Assembly (NCBI GenBank): GCA_964035575.1
Contig: OZ037917.1
Coordinates: 434,001 to 498,000, forward strand
Source: Rhynchopus sp. YZ270_cl-10
Taxonomy: Eukaryota > Euglenozoa > Diplonemea > Diplonemida > Diplonemidae
DNA length: 64,000 bases
Reading direction: 5' to 3'
Below the pieces are notes generated by a model. It was given only the letters and a program-made list of their open reading frames with translations. It searched no databases and had not been told where the DNA came from. Each line of letters starts with the position of its first letter. Position 1 is the stretch's first letter. A program made the translations under genes and the position numbers. Below, one piece after another: positions 1 through 9,350 of this stretch.

Positions 1-51
1 GTGTCGGTTTTTTTTTTCCCTCCAGATTTCTCTGTTTTTTTTTTTTTTTTT

Positions 52-81
52 GAAAACCAGTTTTTGGAAAAACTGGTTTTC
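52..81. repeat. 30 bp perfect hairpin
   Basis: Two 14-base arms reading GAAAACCAGTTTTT are separated by GG. A third partial copy of the arm follows directly. No gene is visible in the first 240 bases, which otherwise hold T runs and a (GA)n tract at about 210-232. Confidence 0.7.
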
Positions 82-242
82 AAAACCAGTTTTTTTAACC
101 ACCCTAATACCCTGCTTTACTCTAAATACAATTTGTGATAACAGGCTGATCTTATTTCCGCCTTTTTTAGATACGTGATTCTACCTCACAAAATGATGCA
201 AAAAAAAAAAAGAGAGAGAGAGAGAGAGAGAGTAATGCTTTT

Positions 243-1078
243 TTATACTACGTTACCACCCTTCTTCTTTTTCTTCTTTTTATTCTTTTTCTTCTTTTGA
301 ATACTTGGTTGCGTTAGTGTAGCCACCCTATAGTGTGCTCCACTATTACTTTTCTTTTTTTCCACCCGCTTGAAGGATTTCGCTCGCCGCATCATCTCCT
401 GCGAGTCTTCGAGCACCCTCAGAAACTGCCCATTAGCAGTGAGGGCCTCCCGCAGAGTGCCGTAAAGGGTAATGAGGTGAACCGTGTCGAGAGCCGCGTA
501 CTGGCATTGCGCGATTGAGAGTGGGCGGATGGCCCAGTTCGACCGTGTCATTTTCTTGCTCTTTGGCATTTCGATTCCTGTGAGGGTGGTTTAAAATCGC
601 AAGAAAAGAAAAAAGTAGGGATACCTAAAAACTGTTGCATAACTGCCTTCAGACCCATTTTATTCCCTTCGCCTGTAACGTACTTTGCGGCGATATATGT
701 GTCGAAGAGGTGCGGGATGGTGACGCCGTAACGGTTGTGGAGGAGTTCGAGGTCTTGGCCGGCTGAGTGTAGGACGAATACGAGGTCTTGCCGTTGGAGG
801 AAGTCACGCATGAGTCCTATGTTCAGGTCCTCGAGGGTGTCAATCAGGTATGTATTCGGACCGATCTGCACCTGAAGCACGCACAACCGAAACACCCCAG
901 GCCGGCTAATAAACTCAGAGTCCATGCCCGCAATCTGTGATTGGGGAGCCCCCACAGGGCCCAATGCTTCAATCATCTCGAACAAAGCTTGGTCCGACCC
1001 CACCCATGTGTACGGCAGACCACCAGACCCCATACCACCAGACCCAACCGACAGAGACTGGCCAGAGTGTTCTCTCAT
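243..1078 (-). CDS. DEDDy 3'-5' exonuclease, truncated tandem copy A
   Basis: Shortened copy of the RNase D-like exonuclease at 3371-5531. Exon 1 is 1078-625 and exon 2 is 577-243, joined over a 47 bp intron (donor GTATCC, acceptor CACAG), giving 262 residues. Motif I (DSEF), motif II (HSAGQDLELLH) and motif III (QYAALD) are all present, so the catalytic core could be intact. After the MMRRA stretch the protein diverges from the parent and ends in a lysine-rich low-complexity tail, so the parent's C-terminal region of about 120 residues is missing. Exon 1 is fused directly to the end of copy B, so this copy has no recognisable promoter or acceptor of its own. It may be an expressed paralog or a decaying duplicate; I cannot tell from sequence alone. 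Confidence 0.55.
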
Positions 1079-1129
1079 TGCGCCATTGGTGTGGTTATTT
1101 TTCTTTTTCTTTTTCTTCCCCCGCTTGGA

Positions 1130-1836
1130 GGACCCGTTCGCCCGTCGCATCCTCTCTTGAGAGTCTTCGAGTACCCTCAGAAACTGCCCATTAGCAGTGA
1201 GGGCCTCCCGCAGAGTGCCGTAAAGGGCAATGAGGTGAACCGTGTCAAGAGCCGGCGCGATTGAGAGTGGGCGGACGTCTCAGTTCGGCTGTTTCATTTT
1301 CTTCTTCTTTGGCATTTCGATTCCTGTGAGGGTGAGGTTTAAAAGCGCAAAAAAAGAAAAGTAAGGATACCTAAAAACTGTTCCATAACTGCCTTCAGAC
1401 CCATTTGATTCTTTTCGCCTGTAACGTACTTTGCGGCGATCTGTGTGTCGAAGAGGTGCGGGATGGTGGCACCGTAGCGCTTGTGGAGGAGTTCGAGGTC
1501 TTTGTCGGCTGCGTGTAGGACGAATACGAGGTCTTGCCGTTGGAGGAAGTCACGCATGAGTCCTATGTTCAAGTCCTCGAGGGTGTCAATCAGGTATGTA
1601 TTCGGACCGATCTGCACCTGAAGCACGCACAACAGAAACACCCCAGGCTGGTTGATAAACTCAGAGTCCATCCCCACAATCTGTGATTGGGGTGCCCCCA
1701 CAGGGCCCAATGCTTCAATCATCTCGAACAAAGCTTGGTCCGACCCCACCCATGTGTACGGCAGACCACCAGACCCCGTACCAGACCCCATACTACCAGA
1801 CCCAACCGACAGAGACTGGCCAGAGTGTTCTCTCAT
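1130..1836 (-). pseudogene. DEDDy exonuclease, dead tandem copy B
   Basis: Second tandem copy of the same exon pair. Exon 1 (1836-1371) is intact and very close to the parent. The 47 bp intron (1370-1324) is retained, so duplication was at DNA level and not through RNA. Exon 2 carries a TGA at 1280-1282 and lacks 12 bases that in the other copies encode the motif III tyrosine region, so the active site is lost. The repeat unit from start codon to start codon of copies B and A is 758 bp. The reading frame upstream of the start (to 1998) is proline- and lysine-rich and does not match copy C. Confidence 0.75.
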
Positions 1837-2214
1837 TGCGCCATTGGTGTGGCGGATTGTGCATTGCCCAAAAGGGTCACTTTTCAGGGGGGGTCCATTT
1901 TCTAATTTTTTAGCCGGTGTTTTTTTTGGTGGTGGCGGTGGTGATCGTGTGGTTTTCACGCTAGGTCTGGCCCGGCAGAGGTAGAGGCACCTCCGCATAG
2001 CGCTAACCCGAGCGACTGGAGGGAAAATGTGGGGTGGTCCTAACCAGGCTGTGCGCTAACTTTTCGGATTTTGCCCGGAAAAATGGAAATTGGGTCCAAA
2101 AAAAAACGTACCTACGGGAAGTGTGTGAAGGGAAAAACAGGGTTATGTTGCATTTCCGAGAAAATCCCGGGCTGCGGGGGATTTTCGGAAAAATAGACAT
2201 AACTATTGATTTAA

Positions 2215-2348
2215 TGAAAATCAGATAGCCTAATTTTCACGCGTGGGTGCATTTTTACCGAGTGCCTTTACTTCACGAGCGAAGCGAGTGGAGTAAAGGT
2301 AACGAGGTAAAAATGCACCCACAAGTGAAAATTTGGCCTGATTTTCAT
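2215..2348. repeat. 134 bp imperfect palindrome
   Basis: Both ends read ATGAAAATCAG or its complement. Within, GGGTGCATTTTTACC pairs with GGTAAAAATGCACCC and CCTTTACT pairs with AGTAAAGG, leaving a centre of ACGAGCGAAGCGAGTGG type. A foldback MITE or a strong cruciform would look like this. No target duplication was recognised. Confidence 0.7.
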
Positions 2349-2659
2349 CTAAAACCATTATTTTATTTTATAATGACTGGTTTCGAAGGGAAAAAAGCAG
2401 GTAGTAGTGTGCATGTGGAATCCATATGTGGTGCTGGTGTGTTCATTGTGAAGATCAAAAGGCGGAGTGGGGTTTTATTGATGATGATAGTCTTTTGGGG
2501 GGAAAATTCCTACTGACGAAGGTTGATGTTCAGGTCAAAGGAGATCTTGTGAACTGGTCGAGTTGTAGGTGCGGCTGGGTCGCGTCGCTTGAGACATCGC
2601 TTGGGCAGCTTGCACTGGAGGGGCAGCAGGAGGTGCCTGACTGTGAGCAGTTGGCTAAC

Positions 2660-2930
2660 TTACATGCTTGAAACGTCTGACCGTTTGACGTAGCGATTCA
2701 CCATTGAGTCGGTTTGCCAGCCGAACTGGCGCTTTTGAGGGTCTCTGCACTTGCGCCAGCATCCACCAAGAGTTTGGGACGACCTACGGTACGAATGCCC
2801 GGTATAGTTCTTCGAATCCTTGAGACCCAGGCTCCCTGCATGCACAGCGGGAACACCGTAGAGTGCGTTTATCCCCAGCCTCTGTTTCCTCCACCGCCGC
2901 TGATTGCAGCTACCTTACCAGATCGGCCAG
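2660..2930 (-). mobile_element. Crypton-like tyrosine recombinase, broken remnant
   Basis: The minus strand encodes the C-terminal part of a tyrosine recombinase of the kind found in Cryptons and related transposons. Visible are LGLKDSKNYTGHSYRR, with the H-x-x-R signature, and FGWQTDSMVNRYVKR, with the expected nucleophile tyrosine. Upstream residues resemble the helix before the H-x-x-R box in that family. The N-terminal catalytic arginine region is absent and the frame is disturbed inside the conserved block, so it is a fossil. YR domains also occur in DIRS-type elements; the short linker and LGL...YTGHS pattern favour Crypton. Confidence 0.6.
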
Positions 2931-3370
2931 CTAGCTGGGCAACTTGCCGAGTTCAGCTGACTTAGAGCCAAGGTAATAACCAGATTTTGAAAATTTCGCT
3001 AAGTACACGGAAAATTTCCCAAGGAAAAAAAATTTTTACCTGTCATTTTTTTTTCGTTTTGCGGGCAAAAATGCAAAAATGGTCGCGAGCGTGAAATAAT
3101 GTATCTGATTTTCACTGCACCCGTCGGCCCCACGTAAAATAGCCGCAATGAAATAATGTAATCTGATTTTCACTAGTGAAATACTGCACTTCCTGATTTT
3201 TACTCCACGACCAATTTTTCCCTAAGAAACCAGTCAGAGTAAAATAAAAAAGGTTCTTGACAAGGGCAGGGAATATTTTCCCTTTTCCGGAGGTATATCG
3301 TAGTGGCGGTTGTTTGTGTCGACAATGACCTAAAACCACCCACCTGATGGGTAGAGGTTTGCTTTTTCAT

Positions 3371-5531
3371 CTAAGAAGGGGGAACACTTTGAACAGGTAG
3401 GCTCTGGTAAACGTGGACTTCTGCTTGTATCGGTGCGAAGCAGTGTTGTATCAATGGGAGGTATACGGTCGCAAAGCGCCACCCAGGGGGCAGGGTGTTC
3501 TCTAGCGCAGCTTCGCCTTCGCTGCCGTGCACACCGGCAAAGATGAGTCTGCATGCGTTTTCCAAGAACTTCACCCGCCGTGCCTTCGTCAGCAGCGCTG
3601 TTGCCGGAAGAGAGTACGGGACTGACAGCGTCGCGACTGCAGCTTTCACCGCCTCGTCGCACTTCTTGCCCTGCTCGGACGATAGAAAAGTCCCGATGAC
3701 TGTCTCCGGTACAGTGTTTTCCACCTCAACTCGCTTGAATACGTCGGTGGAGGACCCGTTCGTCCGCCGCATCATCTCCTGCGAGTCTTCGAGTGCCCAC
3801 AGAAACCGCCCATTAGCAGTGAGGGCCTCCCGCAGAGTGCCGTAAAGGGTAATGAGGTGAACCGTGTCAAGAGCCGCGTACTGGCATTGCTCGAGTGAGA
3901 GTGGGCGGATGGCCCAGTTCGACCGTGTCATTTTCTTGTCTTTTGGCATTTCGATTCCTGTGAGGGTGGTTTAAAACAGTGATGTATATAGGTATCTGTA
4001 TGGACCAAATCCCACAAAAAACCGGAAAAAAAAAAAAAAAACTATAGAATTTTGGGATTTTTGCAATTTTTACCTTACCTTACAGGGCTCTAAGAGGGGT
4101 CCCGAAGGGACACCAGAGCAACGCGACCCCACCATGAAGAGCACGGTCGTCAAGAATCCTAAAAAACGAGTCGGGATTCCACAAAAAGGGGTTCTTGAGT
4201 GACTCGTGGTGTAAAAAGCTAGATTTTTACACCGTACCATGAAATTTTTTCGCCTGCGGCGCCATTTTATCTTATTTTTTTTGCTCCGCAAAAAAAAATA
4301 CAGCTCCCAATGTCTTCCTTTGTCAGCAGTGCTGAATTTTTGGGCAAAAAAACAAGCTGACCCCGATCTTGAAATCTGATTCCTGGATAGGACACTAGTT
4401 TTCCACACACAAAAACAATGACTGCCTCACACAAAACCACCGTTTTAGTGGGTGCTGGCTATATAAAACCCTGCACACAACCATGCGAAAAACCAAAAAA
4501 AGGGGGTTTCCCACATATTTCCCCTTTTACTGCACCACCACCACCCCTATATACATTACTGGTTTACTGGGGGGGGTCGAATAAAGCACGTACGTGTTTT
4601 ATTAGGCGTCCCTACACTTCAGATCCTGAGGTTTGAAAAAAAAAAAAAGTTCGAAAAGGCGAATAAAGCACGTACGTGCTTTATTCGCCTTTTCGAACTT
4701 TTTGGAAAGTTTTTCCAGTCGCAATTTTTTTTTCGATTTTTTTTCGCCCAAGAGGTGAATTTGTTGCATTTCCGAGCCAATCCCGGCTTGTGGTGGGGGA
4801 TATACGGAAAAATGGACAAAATTTCAGCGACTTAAATTTTCACAAAATACGAACTACCTTGTCACAACACAGGAAAAGTTCAAAAAGTCGAATAAAACAC
4901 GTACGTGCTTTATTCGACGCAAAAAAAAGCAAAAAACCCATTTTTCAAATGCGTGCTTTATTCGACGTACGTGCTTTATTCGAATTACCTCGTTTATTCG
5001 GCCCCCCCCAGTAAAAGCGCAAAAAAAAAAAAAAAAAAGAGAAATACAAAAATTTGAAAGGATACCTAAAAACTGTTCCATAACTGCCTTCAGACCCATT
5101 GTATTCCCTTCGCCTGTAACGTACTTTGCGGCGATCTGTGTGTCGAAGAGGTGCGGGATGGTGACACCGTAGCGCTTGTGGAGGAGTTGGATGTCTTGGT
5201 CGGCTGCGTGTAGGACGAATACGAGGTCTTGCCGTTGGAGGAAGTCACGCATGAGTCCTATGTTCAAGTCCTCGAGGGTGTCAATCAGGTATGTATTCGG
5301 ACCGATCTGCACCTGAAGCACGCACAACAGAAACACCCCAGGCTGGTTGATAAACTCAGAGTCCATCCCCACAATCTGTGATTGGGGTGCCCCCACAGGG
5401 CCCAATGCTTCAATCATCTCGAACAAAGCTTGGTCCGACCCCACCCATGTGTACGGCAGACCACCAGACCCCGTACCAGACCCCATACTACCAGACCCAA
5501 CCGACAGAGACTGGCCAAAGTGTTCTCTCAT
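3371..5531 (-). CDS. DEDDy 3'-5' exonuclease (RNase D-like), parent copy C
   Basis: Full-length member of the local exonuclease family, 350 residues after splicing exon 1 (5531-5066) to exon 2 (3957-3371). Motif I is D57-S-E59, motif II centres on D113 in LHAADQD, and motif III is Y182-A-A-L-D186, the DEDDy arrangement of RNase D, Rrp6 and WRN-type exonucleases that remove nucleotides from RNA or DNA 3' ends with two metal ions. The N-terminus is a Ser/Gly-rich leader. About 165 residues after motif III are unique to this copy and show no HRDC domain I can recognise. The intron has GTATCC and CACAG borders but is 1108 bp, against 47 bp in copies A and B, because an element inserted into it. 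CAG acceptor-like sites lie 13-31 nt before the start. RNase D family assignment is firm; substrate unknown. Confidence 0.8.
4563..5015. mobile_element. MITE-like element with G8/C8 inverted ends
   Basis: The left end reads TTTACTGGGGGGGG then TCGAATAAA. The right end is the reverse complement with one change (CCGAATAAA). Inside lie four versions of a GCACGTACGTGC palindrome flanked by GAATAAA, at about 4578-4612, 4644-4703, 4885-4920 and 4950-4985. No transposase. A target duplication is not clear. Confidence 0.65.
4644..4703. repeat. 60 bp perfect palindrome
   Basis: Dyad centre between 4673 and 4674. The core is GCACGTACGTGC with arms GAATAAA, GGC and TTCGAAAA running outward, with no mismatch over 60 bases. 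Confidence 0.9.
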
Positions 5532-6728
5532 TACTCCAATCTACCTTGAGTTTGTGTATATCCTGAAGTTTGTTTTGTATTTTAAATGGAAAGAGAGAGA
5601 GAGGGGCAGAGAGAGGAAGGTGGGAGTTGACAAACATTTGTTTTAACAGTAAGCCCCAGGTCGGGACGGTGAGGGGGTGGATTTGAACACTATAATTTCC
5701 CGTCATTTTTTTTGTGGGAGTGAGGCCACACACGCGCACCGCTTGCAGTAGGGACACTCGTCTGGATGTTGCCAGACACTGTATGTATCACACATCTCTC
5801 AACAAGAAAAGGGTTGTTCTTTTAAGGGCAACAAATGCACAGACCCAAGTCTAATACATACATACCCTGCAACGCCATAAAACACACGCATACACAAAGA
5901 GAGAGAAAGAGAGACTGTGACTGTGTCGCTGACGTTGGTATTATTTTTTATTGCCATTTTCAACAAAAAAGATAACGACTACAAAAACTGGACATTCTGT
6001 GGAAAAAAAAACCTGGTAACAATTACCATTTCTTATCGAAAAGGAATAGGATTGCGAGAGAACGGAGGGAAAAAACTCCCCCCAGGTCTTGGACCAGGCA
6101 TAAAACTGAAGAGATGGTTCCCATACTCTGACAGATGCTTGCACCAGGAGTACGGAAAACCATCCCAAAGCCAGAGGTGTATACACAAAACTTCCTTTTT
6201 GATTTTGATTTATGTTTCACGGTGTGCAACGTCCCCACTGCCCCTACTAAATGAAGAGCAAAGCTGGCATGACTTTATTTTAACTACTGGGACGGCTTCC
6301 CCCACACCATGACGGGGACTTTCTTTGAGGAGCAGGAATGTGGAAAAAAAAAAGATCGCAGTGGGAAAATGGTTAGGGTGCCTCCGTAATGGTAACTTAG
6401 ACGGAATGTGCTTTAAGAAATGCAGCTGTTAGTCGCTGTAGGGGGTATATACCTGCATTTTTCCTTTGGAGCTGCACTGCACTCCGAAATTTCTCAAAAA
6501 TTAATTCATATACATTCTTTTCTTAGCGAAACAAAAAGAATGCAAAGAGGGTGCAAAAATGTACCCTTTCTTTTTTTATTGACATGTTTAGCAAAAAGTA
6601 AAAAAGAGAAGTAAATGCTTCATGCACAAATCGAAACTTCAGTAGATTGGTTTCTAACATTAACCCTGTTTCTGTCCTTAAAACCATACAGTAGTATTCA
6701 AAAGGGTGGACTCAAAAAAAAAAACGAC

Positions 6729-6763
<35 letters not shown>

Positions 6764-6783
6764 ATCTCATTCATCTCCCCATT
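5532..6783. other. Intergenic spacer
   Basis: No gene seen. Contents are a (GA)n tract near 5590, AT-rich sequence, and a 32-base A run at about 6731-6762 just downstream of the H1 stop codon. This spacer separates the exonuclease gene from the hydrolase array. Confidence 0.5.
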
Positions 6784-8406
6784 CTAAGCGACTGTGGACA
6801 CTGTTAAGACAGCGGATTCGTAGTTGAGCGTGACTGCCATGCTGGCGTCGTCTCCCTTTGCAGGGGCGTAGCAGGGCATGCCGTTGAGGTTGATGCCAAG
6901 CATAAGGGACGTGCCTGCCGTAAAGTCTCTGCACCCTGCGTGGAAGTCGAAGACAGGCAGGGTCACCTCAGTGTTCGCTGTGCCGTGCCAGATGTCAATA
7001 GGTGCGTGCGACAGCATCGCCGCCTTCGTCGCACCAAAGAAGTTCTTCGGCTTCACCGACCACAAATACCCAACATACTGTGAACTCCCTGTGTTCGGCG
7101 TCGCTTTCAAACCCTCCAACTTAAACGCACCACAAATCCGTGTGTCGCTAACAAATGGAGCGGTTAAAAAGACAACGTCGAGAGTCGCGTTGAGCTTGTT
7201 CACGTCCACAGTGTTTTGGATGACCGGGAGCTTCAAGCTGCTGGCCTGCACCACCATCAAGGTTGCGTTCGAAAAGCGGACCTCGTCTTTGTTGTTTGCC
7301 GGGCTTTGCTGGACCGGAAGCAGTTCACCTACCTCGGCACCCTTGATGGATCTGCTTTGCAGGCTGTAGCGCACCTCGGTGTACTTCTCTTCGGGTTTGG
7401 AAGGAGGCCAGGTGCTGTAGTTTGCGTGGGTGTAGACAGGGTTGCCTGGGATGAGTGGGTCGTGGTGGTCCGAGAGGGAGACCTGCACAAGGTCGCCCTT
7501 CTCCACGTCGTTCTGCACTCCCTTGAGGAAGCGGTCCATCCACGCAAAGCAGGTGTTCCAGATGCGGTCTTTGATATACGGAACGGCTCCGGCCCCTGCA
7601 GCCTCGCCGTGGCCGCCTTGGTTGAGGAAAAGCTTCTTTGGGCCTTCGAGGAGTTGCCAGTAGGCGAGCTGCATATGGGCGTGGAAGAGTTGGTCTTCAA
7701 ATTGCTGTGACAGAAGGGTGGGGACCTTGCGTGCGTTCAGCTTCGGGAGGTATGTGATCGGGGAGCGGAGATGTGCCCAGGCAAGGGTGGCGTTGACGTT
7801 CTGGTCGTTTCTGATGTTTGCGATCATTTCAAAGAGTTCATCAGGTGCATTCCCAGAGGTCTTTGCGTTGCTTTCCAGCTGGTCCAGCCAGTATGCAGAG
7901 GGGGCACGGTTCCACCATAACTCATCTGCCAGAGAGTTCCATCCTGAGAATGCAAAGGCCGCACCGATTCTCTCATCCTCCCCTGCAGTGATCAAGGAAA
8001 TGCCGGCACCATAAGAAATCCCGCCTGTCGCAATCGCAGACGCATTCACCTTGTCGCCCCAGAAGTCTAGGGCCCAGGAGATGATGGCGTGGTGGTCCTT
8101 TACGTCGTTCGGCCCGGCAGTGTCAATGAGCCCGCCAGAGCTGAACCAACCCCGCGCAGCGTACTCCAAGGTGATGTAGCCACGCTCTGCAAACTCAATG
8201 GACGGCCACACATACTCCTCCCCAGGCACACCCCAGGAGTTGATGAAGATCACTAGTGGGAGAGGTGTGGTGATGTTCTCAGGCACAACAGAGCTGGCCT
8301 CGATCTGTGTGTTGTCAAAAGAGCTGATGCGGTGGAACTTAAACTCCACAGCATCGCACGGCAGCGCGCACAGCGCTGCGAACGAGAGAACGGCAAGAGA
8401 GCGCAT
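6784..8406 (-). CDS. Secreted alpha/beta hydrolase, S15/CocE type (H1)
   Basis: 540 residues. The N-terminal 19 residues form a signal peptide (basic start, hydrophobic core, Ala/Cys end), so the enzyme is probably secreted or enters endomembranes. The hydrolase core carries the nucleophile elbow GGISYGAG (Ser131), a QFEDQLFH segment with the likely acid and a GGHGEA segment with the likely base. The C-terminal 200 residues fit the jelly-roll domain of X-Pro dipeptidyl peptidases and cocaine esterase. The start chosen is the ATG 11 nt after a CCCTGCAG acceptor-like site; the longer frame adds 22 residues that precede the signal peptide. The substrate may be an ester, amide or proline-containing peptide and cannot be read from sequence. 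H1 has the most changes near the acid and base (Gln-Gly-Gly-His instead of Gln-Gly-Thr-His). Confidence 0.85.
   Translation of the reverse strand: MRSLAVLSFAALCALPCDAVEFKFHRISSFDNTQIEASSVVPENITTPLPLVIFINSWGVPGEEYVWPSIEFAERGYITLEYAARGWFSSGGLIDTAGPNDVKDHHAIISWALDFWGDKVNASAIATGGISYGAGISLITAGEDERIGAAFAFSGWNSLADELWWNRAPSAYWLDQLESNAKTSGNAPDELFEMIANIRNDQNVNATLAWAHLRSPITYLPKLNARKVPTLLSQQFEDQLFHAHMQLAYWQLLEGPKKLFLNQGGHGEAAGAGAVPYIKDRIWNTCFAWMDRFLKGVQNDVEKGDLVQVSLSDHHDPLIPGNPVYTHANYSTWPPSKPEEKYTEVRYSLQSRSIKGAEVGELLPVQQSPANNKDEVRFSNATLMVVQASSLKLPVIQNTVDVNKLNATLDVVFLTAPFVSDTRICGAFKLEGLKATPNTGSSQYVGYLWSVKPKNFFGATKAAMLSHAPIDIWHGTANTEVTLPVFDFHAGCRDFTAGTSLMLGINLNGMPCYAPAKGDDASMAVTLNYESAVLTVSTVA
7358..7531. 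other. Gene-conversion block in H1
   Basis: Bases 7358-7500 are identical to 12454-12596 in H3 (143 bp), and 7377-7531 are identical to 9941-10095 in H2 (155 bp). The block encodes the segment from FLKGVQN to the STWPP motif, just after the catalytic histidine. Confidence 0.9.
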
Positions 8407-9350
8407 TGGTATTGCTCCTGCAGGGTGAGGGGGTGGGAGGGGGAGGGATGCTATGGAATACAGAATTAACACGTACTCAGAGCGGAACGATGATGCTCAA
8501 GCGAAGTATAATATAGCTCTACGAAAGGGTGCTTAGGATCATCTTATCAAACTTTTTTCTCCCTTTTTTTTGCAGCTGTTCACTGTCATCAGGGAACTGT
8601 GCAGGGAATAAGTCTGCAGAGTGTTGGTGAAGAACCCGCCTCCAAAGAGACACGGACACATGATTGACTTTTTGCGTAGGAAAGTGGTGGTAAATATGTG
8701 GTGATGGTGGGGCAAACAAGGGGTACTGTTTTTTTATTCGTTTTATTGGTATATTTCGGCTTTTTTTATACTCCACACGAAGGATGTGAGCGACCTCACA
8801 CATGAGCAAAAAAAAGAGGGGTATCATCACTACAAGAAAAGCAAAAAAGTTGAAAATACAAAGCCCTCTCGTCAGTGTACCTAACAAAAGCGCCTCCTGA
8901 AAAACAGAAATAAAAGGGTCCTTCCCGTGTGTGTTTTGGGAACGCCGAGTTTGATGCCCGGTTGGAGGAAAATATGAAAGAAAATTCGAGGGTTTTGCAA
9001 TGTCCACCCCCCAATATCTCGAAAAAAATGGTCCGATGCCCAAACACACATGGTTCCTTCCGCAGTGAAAAGTACACTCATTTTTTTTTTCTTCTTTTAA
9101 CGAAAGGCTCGCAAAGGCATACATACAAACGCTCACAGAAATAACAGGGTGGAGAAGAAGAAAAGAACACACATAGTCGAATGTTGAAAGTTTTGTTTTT
9201 TTTTTTGGGATGCGCATCAGAATACACATCTTTGCAGAGCGCGCGAATATTCTGATAATGCAGACACCCCCTGAGCAGGACCCACTTCACCTTCTACCCT
9301 CTTTTTTGACTATCGAAAAAAAAAATTTTTTTGTTGTGGAAGAGGGAAGA
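8407..9350. other. Intergenic H2-H1 with hairpin repeats
   Basis: No gene. It holds one reversed family A element at 8527-8550 (reads GCTTAGGATCATCTTA on the plus strand, opposite to all others), a short family E element at 8848-8884, and T/A runs. Confidence 0.5.

Larger units (their letters stand above)
1850..3370. other. Intergenic: hairpin, recombinase remnant, repeats
   Basis: No intact gene. The stretch holds a large imperfect palindrome (2215-2348), a recombinase remnant (about 2660-2930) and several copies of a CTGATTTTCAC motif (about 2216, 3107, 3165). Bases 2145-2235 resemble 4755-4845 (shared TGTTGCATTTCCGAG followed by a GGAAAAAT block), so a repeat family is spread here. Confidence 0.6.
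3980..5016. mobile_element. Insertion inside exonuclease intron
   Basis: Comparison with the 47 bp introns of copies A and B shows that roughly 1040 bp was added to the copy C intron. The intron flanks (GCGCTTTTA on one side, TTTAAACC on the other) still match the short introns. The right-hand 453 bp is bounded by an inverted repeat (see 4563-5015). The remaining part (3980-4562) has no ORF I recognise. Confidence 0.7.

Noticed and set aside
5645-5720. Possible tRNA on the minus strand (contains a GTTCAAATCC box-B-like string)
   Set aside because: Flanking bases cannot form the T stem or acceptor stem, and no A box lies at a fitting distance.
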